A stretch of 64,000 bases of DNA, taken from NCBI GenBank assembly GCA_012932295.1, contig JAAONU010000001.1, positions 930,001 to 994,000 of the forward strand, in the 5' to 3' direction. Origin of the DNA: Cyclina sinensis. Taxonomy: Eukaryota > Mollusca > Bivalvia > Venerida > Veneridae. Position numbers and translations under genes: made by a program. The notes beneath the pieces were generated by a model. The model made no database searches and was not told the origin of the DNA. It was given only the letters and a program-made list of their open reading frames with translations. Shown one piece after another: positions 59,401 through 64,000 of the stretch (position 1 is its first letter; the number at the start of each line of letters is the position of its first letter).

Positions 59401-60385
59401 TATGTTTGGTATTTGCATGGCCTATTATTTATGTGCTAAATTTACAATTTTACTCAAACAGGAATGTCAAAAATGTTAGCTTTTATGCCCACCAATGTTA
59501 CTATTAGATTGGTATTCATAACTATTAATTTAGGTTTTCTCCTAAGTTTAACATTTCAAAATATTTAGCAGCAACAAATATCTTGATTATACTTGATTCT
59601 CAATCAAATAGATCACACACATGCAAAACTGAGCTAAGAAAGATGATATTTATAAAGCTTCTGTGCTTCATGTGGATTCCATCAGAAATCAAAACTTTAC
59701 TGATGCACTGGAAATTCTCAACATATCACTTTGTGATTTATAGGAATACATCTATAGACTGACAAAAGTGTTAATTATACATGAGACCTACAAAGTTATT
59801 TCAAGAGTGAAAAAAAAGTGAGTCTGAATAGATTAAAATTGGTGTAAAAGGTGGATAGCATTTTTGAATAGTACTACAATGTTAATCATCCCTCTTCCCC
59901 TTCACATAAAAAATAACAAAACTATAGGCCACGTTCCTAACAGCACAGTCTCACCATTTAGATGATGAACAATTACCAGCTGACTTTTCATTCATGTTTA
60001 ACATACCTTTCTAAGGCTAAAAGTTTAAGTTGACTAACATTAACAAAAGCCTCAGGCATCTCTTTACTTCAGTGCATAAAAATTACGAGTGATTTGAATA
60101 TCTAAAGCCCGTAATGTTATTGAGATGATAAAAAAGGGCAGCTCTTCGATGAGTAAAAAAAAAATAGAAAACTCACTGATCCATCAAAAACTTTGCAACT
60201 GCACTGTGGGTTGCAAGCGATTTCTCCTCCTTGTACTTCATCCATCGCTCTAATTCCGCTCCAATATATATCCTAGTTTTATCATGCAACCTTCCACGTT
60301 CTCTTTTTCTTCTTTTCTTCTCCGACTCAGACAAAATCGGCTGGCGAACTCCTTTTCTTTTCACGGACATTGTCGCTGTCGCCAT
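50493..60385 (-). CDS. DDE-transposase-like zinc-binding protein, 13 exons (733 aa if exon 8 were intact)
   Basis: Exons (high to low): 60385-60177, 59214-59089, 58843-58781, 58548-58471, 58152-58057, 57679-57385, 57108-56826, 56281-55875, 55565-55489, 54334-54230, 53823-53606, 52975-52811, 50742-50493. All use AG/GT sites, and phases agree throughout if one copy of a 170-bp duplication in exon 8 is discounted. The N-terminus is basic (KKRRKRERGR, nuclear) and continues RIYIGAELERWMKYKEE to AKFLMDHY. Exons 2-5 are acidic and Ser/Thr-rich. Exons 6-7 give MCPTCP and ICTKKHLVHSW, a probable zinc knuckle. Exons 7-9 hold the catalytic-like core: GDGRNDSPGHCAQYCSYT, VVTDAHSG and DIWHVAKNLGKKIVK. 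Many uncharacterised fish, coral and mollusc proteins share this pattern. The exact transposase superfamily is unknown to me. The start at 60385 is preferred (AAAAATGGCGA) over one nine codons upstream. Confidence 0.75.
50860..51520 (+). repeat. Pearl/INE-like array in intron 12 of the DDE-like gene (five units)
   Basis: Units carry 'cattcaggggtcaaggtcaaa', 'caagtatgaagtaaatccacttac' and 'gaagttatgg.caatg.tagtttttggac'. Anchors at 50901, 51051, 51186, 51333 and 51477 give spacings of 135-150 bp. Confidence 0.65.
52150..52760 (+). repeat. Pearl/INE-like array in intron 12 (three to four units)
   Basis: Units carry 'aagtttgaaggctctg.gtcaa', 'gggcaatcatcctat' and 'ttttcacattaaaggccactgtg'. Anchors at 52381, 52519 and 52663 give spacings of 138 and 144 bp. 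Confidence 0.6.
53160..53440 (+). repeat. Dispersed repeat with terminal hairpin, copy 1 (intron 11)
   Basis: Shares 'ggggctaatttagaccccagggaca', 'taccaacaatc', 'gttcttgctggtgatcaagt', 'gacgagagggtcatg.caatacctccac' and a closing hairpin (CTCCAC ... AAGTGGAGCTAA) with 63125-63430. An end with hairpin plus CTAA is Helitron-like. Confidence 0.6.
54790..55410 (+). repeat. Pearl/INE-like array in intron 9 of the DDE-like gene, with ACGG tract and hairpin
   Basis: 'agtgtgaccttgacc' recurs at 54823, 54979, 55095 and 55201, each followed by 'gggcaa.atgggttctgcacat'. The end has GACGGACGGATCGACCGACGG, then TACCCCC...GGGGGTA around a C-run (about 55368-55402) and TAATAATG. Confidence 0.65.
55875..56281 (-). 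pseudogene. Exon 8 of the DDE-like gene, disrupted by a 170-bp tandem duplication
   Basis: The segment 55923-56092 is repeated, apparently base for base, at 56093-56262. As 170 is not a multiple of three, the reading frame after the first pass (…RDVLEKNVT) turns into ARGTVPSIAPTL and a stop. Counting one copy only, the exon is 237 nt and fits its neighbours' phases (1 in, 1 out), encoding GDGRNDSPGH… to VVTDAHSGITCMM. Either this allele is a recent null, or the assembler has inserted the repeat. Confidence 0.85.
57385..57679 (-). CDS. DDE-like gene exon 6 (acidic segment and CxxC)
   Basis: A 295-nt exon, phase 2 in and phase 0 out. It encodes an acidic stretch (FEEIEFGVELEAEGEEVEEV) and then a hydrophobic helix leading to MCPTCPEDVETE, the first half of the probable zinc knuckle. 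It joins exon 7 (57108-56826), which supplies ICTKKHLVH. Confidence 0.8.
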
Positions 60386-60407
60386 TTTTGTTTTTAAGTT
60401 TGATGAT

Positions 60408-60417
60408 GTCACGTGAC
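60408..60417. promoter_or_regulatory. GTCACGTGAC E-box palindrome before the DDE-like gene
   Basis: A perfect 10-bp palindrome 23 bp upstream of the ATG. Such sites bind bHLH-Zip factors (USF, MITF/TFE, Myc types). The convergent ballast-domain gene has CACGTG at 47337-47342, 34 bp before its ATG. Confidence 0.4.
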
Positions 60418-61750
60418 ATATTTACGGAGAATACGACGAGTCACGGAAAATCATCGTAATATTTATAGGTCAAAAAGACCAGCCGGGTCTCGATAAAAAT
60501 ACAACTTTTACAATCTTCAAAAAATAAAAACCGTTTGAAAATCAGGCGATTACTGCTTGTGTATGACATTTATTAAGTCATACCTTAATCATGGTTATGC
60601 TTTTTTAACGAAGAAATTCCATCATTTTAAGAATGTATGTAACTTTAATTACAGTTTTGCCCTTTGTAGAATATACAGCAACATACTATACAGTAGGATT
60701 GTCCTGGTATTTGGTATTTTCTGGTATTTTCAGGAAGCTTTGGGAAGGGTTTCCAAATTATTATATTACAAAATTGTTGCATTCAAGCTTTTTTTTTTAG
60801 AAAAGTCTTTAGAGTAATTAAGAAACTGCTATCAATATAAGGGTTTCTACGACAAACTTGACAAACGGAAAGACGTATGATCGATGACATTAACAAAAAA
60901 TAATTTATGAAGACACTAGAGATTATTTCAAGAATGGGGAAGTTTAATTAATTTTTTGCACTTGGGCAACGCTGAGTTTGCTAGACTTACGCTAGTATTG
61001 ACGTGTTCTACTTTGAACTAGTATATTGTCTATGCTTTTAAGGTATTTGATTTTTAAGTTTTTTTATGCTAATGAAGGTAATATGTGTCCCGTCTGTGAA
61101 ATTTAGGACGATAGTGTAACTATTTGTGTAGTTAGTATCTCAATTAGTAAAACACCTTAGATTGTAATTTGTGTTTAGTATTCGTAATTTTGGTGTGATG
61201 TTGCTACAAATTTGATAAAGATGTTAGTTTAGTTTGTTAAGTCTAATGTTTAAAATCTGTTGTAATCACGCTTCCCTCCATTAAACTAAGATACCAAAAG
61301 AAGTTTCGGTGTCAGAGTCATCACAGTATTAAACGTTAGAAAGCAAGCTACGTCAATTTTTAATTTTAAAGACTTCCTGCTGCTGAACTGAAATCTGATC
61401 TATGAACAAACAATGGCTTTAACTTTCATTAAGTATCTGAAGTTTATATTCACCGCCTGTAACATAAAAACGTAAAAGAAATAGGAGAATAACAGTTAAC
61501 TTGTAACCTTTCTATAAGATATATATATGTATATGTATATATCTTAATGAAAGCTTTACTTTGGTATGAATGTGTTTGAGTTTCCAACATTTATTTTCAA
61601 CCAAGAATAAAGTAATAAATAAATAAAGCCTGTCCATTAACTGTTCGTTAAAAAAGTTAAATTCGAAGAAAACAGCTTGATTCGAATTTTCTAGTCGCTG
61701 TAACACGTGCAACAATTAAACTTACAAGAGATGTTTGCAAAACATATATT
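60418..61750. other. Upstream flank of the DDE-like gene, gene-free
   Basis: AT-rich. No coding sequence or clear repeat recognised beyond the promoter-proximal motifs. Confidence 0.35.
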
Positions 61751-62420
61751 CCCCCTAGCGCCTTATCCCTAGAGGCAGCCATGAAGTTTTGAGGAGCTGG
61801 GACCAAGCGTTCTATAGTTATTGATCGGAAACCATATTTCTATTCAAGGACACTGTGACCATGGCCTTTGACCTGGTGACCTGAAAAACTAAAGGGCTAA
61901 TCTACAAGTCATGAACAACTTATTTACAAAGTTTGAGGAACATGGGCCCAAGCGTTCTATACTTATTCATCGGAAACTATTTTGCTTTTCAAGGTCACTG
62001 TGACCCTTGACCTTTGACCCAATGACCTGAAAAACAACAGTTGTCATTTACTGATAATGACAAACCAGCACACTAAGTCTGATGAACCTGAGCCGAAGGA
62101 TTCCTTAGATATTCAGCTGGAACTGTTTTGCTTTTCAAGGTTACTGTGACTTTGATCTTATAATCCTGAAAAATACAAGAGTCATTTAAATGTCATGACC
62201 AACCTACCTATGAAGTTTTGAGGAGCTTGGCCCAAACGTTCTATAGTAATTGATCGGACACTATTTTGCTGTACAAGCTCACTGCGACTTTGACCTTTGA
62301 CCTTGGCCAAAGGATTCCTTAGATATTCAGCAGAAACTGTTTTGCTTTTCAAGGTTACTGTGACTTTTACCTTTTGACTTAATGACCCTAAATTACAGGG
62401 GTCATCTGATTGCCATCACC
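61751..62420 (+). repeat. Pearl/INE-like degenerate array, about five units
   Basis: Units carry 'gttctata.ttattgatcgga(a)act.ttttgct', 'tttcaaggtcactgtgacc' and 'tgaccttt..acc'. Neighbouring anchors at 61980, 62126 and 62263 give spacings near 146 and 137 bp. No ACGG tract is seen at the end. Confidence 0.55.
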
Positions 62421-62629
62421 AATCTACTTATAAAGTCTACGGAGACGGTTTTAAGATTTTACGAACATCATACCATAAAGAGAAACGTCTCTACAGAATT
62501 ACTGGTGTTTTCCCAAAATTACAGGAACAAATGTAAACAAGACCTGTTCGCGGACAGCACGCTCGACTTTTCTCAATGCTTGATAATAAATTATAAGATA
62601 AGTCAAAGGAGAGGCCAAAGCGAAAAAAA

Positions 62630-63100
62630 AATTGAGTAGGGGAGGGCAAGTACCTAGTCATGTTAGATGAAAATACATTTTGAGGGGCGGGGTTGTAACT
62701 CATTTAAGATTTTTTTGGGTGGGGGAGGGGGGAGTCTGGTGACGGAGGGGGTATTTGGAATCAAATACCTACATATTTAAAAAAATCTGGTGTGGGAAGG
62801 GTAACAGGTTGGCGTGGGGGAGTACCTATCCATCCCAGGTAATTAAATAGTTTAGTTCTAGGCTGGGGGTTGGTTATTCATGCGAGAAAAAAATGTGGGG
62901 TGGTGGAGGGTGTGACCGAAGAAAGGCAGTCAAGTACCTACAGATAAAAAAAGATAATGAAAAAAATTCAGGGGGGTGGGAGATAATGCATGGGGGGGTG
63001 TAAGGGTGGGTCCCAATGCAGGGGGAAGCGAGTGGGAAATACTTATCAATCCCATGTAAGTAAATAATTTATTTCTAGGCTTAGTAAGTTTTTCAGCTAT
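62630..63100 (+). repeat. G-rich low-complexity region with G-quadruplex potential
   Basis: Many runs of four to eight G (for example GGTGGGGGAGGGGGGAG near 62717 and GCATGGGGGGGTG near 62990), with a degenerate internal repeat: 'tatccatcccaggtaattaaatagttta' at 62827 and 'tatcaatcccatgtaagtaaataattta' at 63045. Confidence 0.55.
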
Positions 63101-63124
63101 ATAAGTATAAGAAAAATCAAGTGT

Positions 63125-63430
63125 TCCCAGGGTTGGGGCTAATTTTGACCCAAGGGACATGGGTACCAACAATCTTTGTAGGGGTCTTGTTGGTGATCAA
63201 GTATTCCAAGTTTGAAGGGAATATCTTTGACACCTTTTTGAGAAATTCTAAGTCGAAAAAGGTGCATAACTTAAAGGTTTCACATTTTGATAAGGAAGAT
63301 GTATTATAAATTTGAAGTAAACAGCTTTGATAGTTTCTGAGAAATTGGATCTTAACAAAAAGGTTAACTAACGCCAACGAGAGGGTCATGACAATACCTC
63401 CACTTTTTTCTTCGAAAAGTGGAGCTAAAA
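63125..63430 (+). repeat. Dispersed repeat with terminal hairpin, copy 2
   Basis: Same family and orientation as 53160-53440. Its closing hairpin is cleaner: CTCCACTTTT ... GAAAAGTGGAG followed by CTAAAAA (about 63400-63429). Confidence 0.65.
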
Positions 63431-64000
63431 ATTGGTTCAGTAGAAGAACTTTGTGATTTATGTTTTATCGTGGGAATCAGGAATATCAGATTGGATGGTT
63501 ACTTTTTATTTCATGTCAAAAGGCAATGGTGTTGAATAGCGGTTCATGTTTGGCATTGCTTGTATGAGCGCCTGTTACCGTCAGTCGACGATATAATTAT
63601 GTTATATTTTAGGAATTTTTAATCACCTGAGCAAATGAGCGGAATTAGGTGTACAAATACAGGTCGGTTGCTCAACGTTCAATGTTGTTGTGAGTCGAAA
63701 AAGGTAAAAATAATTTGGTTTCTCCAGGCCACAACTGTATTGCCTAGATGGATCATAAATTCATTTTTGTACTAAGACCTAACTTGCCGGGACAGAATAT
63801 GGCAAGTAGAATTCATGTCTATATGTCAAAGATCAAGGCCAAATTGAGATGAAAATTTGAGTACTTAGTGCATTTTAGCCTGACTGGATTATATCTTGCC
63901 ATGCTTAGAGGGAGCCTAAACAATTTTGATTTAATACAAATTTTTCCAGATTGAGTGCCACAAAGGTTATAATCAGACTTTATTACAGTTAAGCTTGTTA
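63431..64000. other. Gene-free flank at the right edge
   Basis: Phrases such as 'atatgtcaaagatcaaggccaaattgag' suggest the start of another degenerate dispersed repeat running off the window. No gene recognised. Confidence 0.3.

Overview
This is an animal nuclear DNA window. Genes are split into short exons with consensus GT/AG splice sites, introns and intergenic DNA are AT-rich, and there are no operons or bacterial-type signals. The repeats suggest a bivalve mollusc, perhaps a venerid-type clam: tandem ~145-bp core repeats ending in (ACGG)n tracts and a terminal hairpin (like bivalve 'pearl'/Helentron elements), tRNA-derived SINEs, and a short MITE resembling one I associate with clam genomes. 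The host assignment is inference.

Genes. (1) 454-765 (+) is the last coding exon of a GRWD1-type WD-repeat ribosome-assembly chaperone. (2) 4755-12403 (-) is a complete ceruloplasmin-like multicopper ferroxidase in 13 exons. The splice phases close exactly, giving 1083 aa with a signal peptide, three two-domain repeats, three type-1 copper sites and one trinuclear cluster built from domains 1 and 6. (3) 42277-43782 (+) is a tentative two-exon gene for a small secreted protein of 101 aa that I do not recognise. (4) 47376-49864 (+) is a four-exon gene for a soluble 252-aa protein carrying the P2X7 C-terminal 'ballast' domain after an Arg/Ser/Gly-rich tail. (5) 50493-60385 (-) is a 13-exon gene for a zinc-binding, DDE-transposase-like protein. 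It would be 733 aa, but a perfect 170-bp tandem duplication inside exon 8 shifts the frame in this assembly. Genes 4 and 5 converge tail to tail (628 bp between stop codons) and share CACGTG and CCGTAAAT motifs just before their start codons, so they may be the two genes of one transposon or of one domesticated locus.

The rest is mobile-element territory: a 1.67-kb hAT-like non-autonomous element (2914-4582), 145-bp repeat arrays (14.8-16.4 and 22.35-23.67 kb), a 71-bp hairpin minisatellite (17.1-17.6 kb), a TIR element enclosing another repeat array (17.87-19.88 kb), a CG-rich MITE (20.2-21.05 kb), a degenerate LINE reverse-transcriptase fragment (25.0-25.9 kb), a 61-bp-arm palindrome (28.0 kb), SINEs (30.4, 34.35 and 34.7 kb), and further pearl-like arrays at 29.2, 37.8, 45.3, 50.9, 52.2, 54.8 and 61.8 kb. 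Several arrays lie in introns of the DDE-like gene. Five array families repeat the motif TCAAGGTCA or its complement, an ERR/NR5A-type nuclear-receptor half-site. No CRISPR arrays, rRNA genes or intact tRNA genes were seen.
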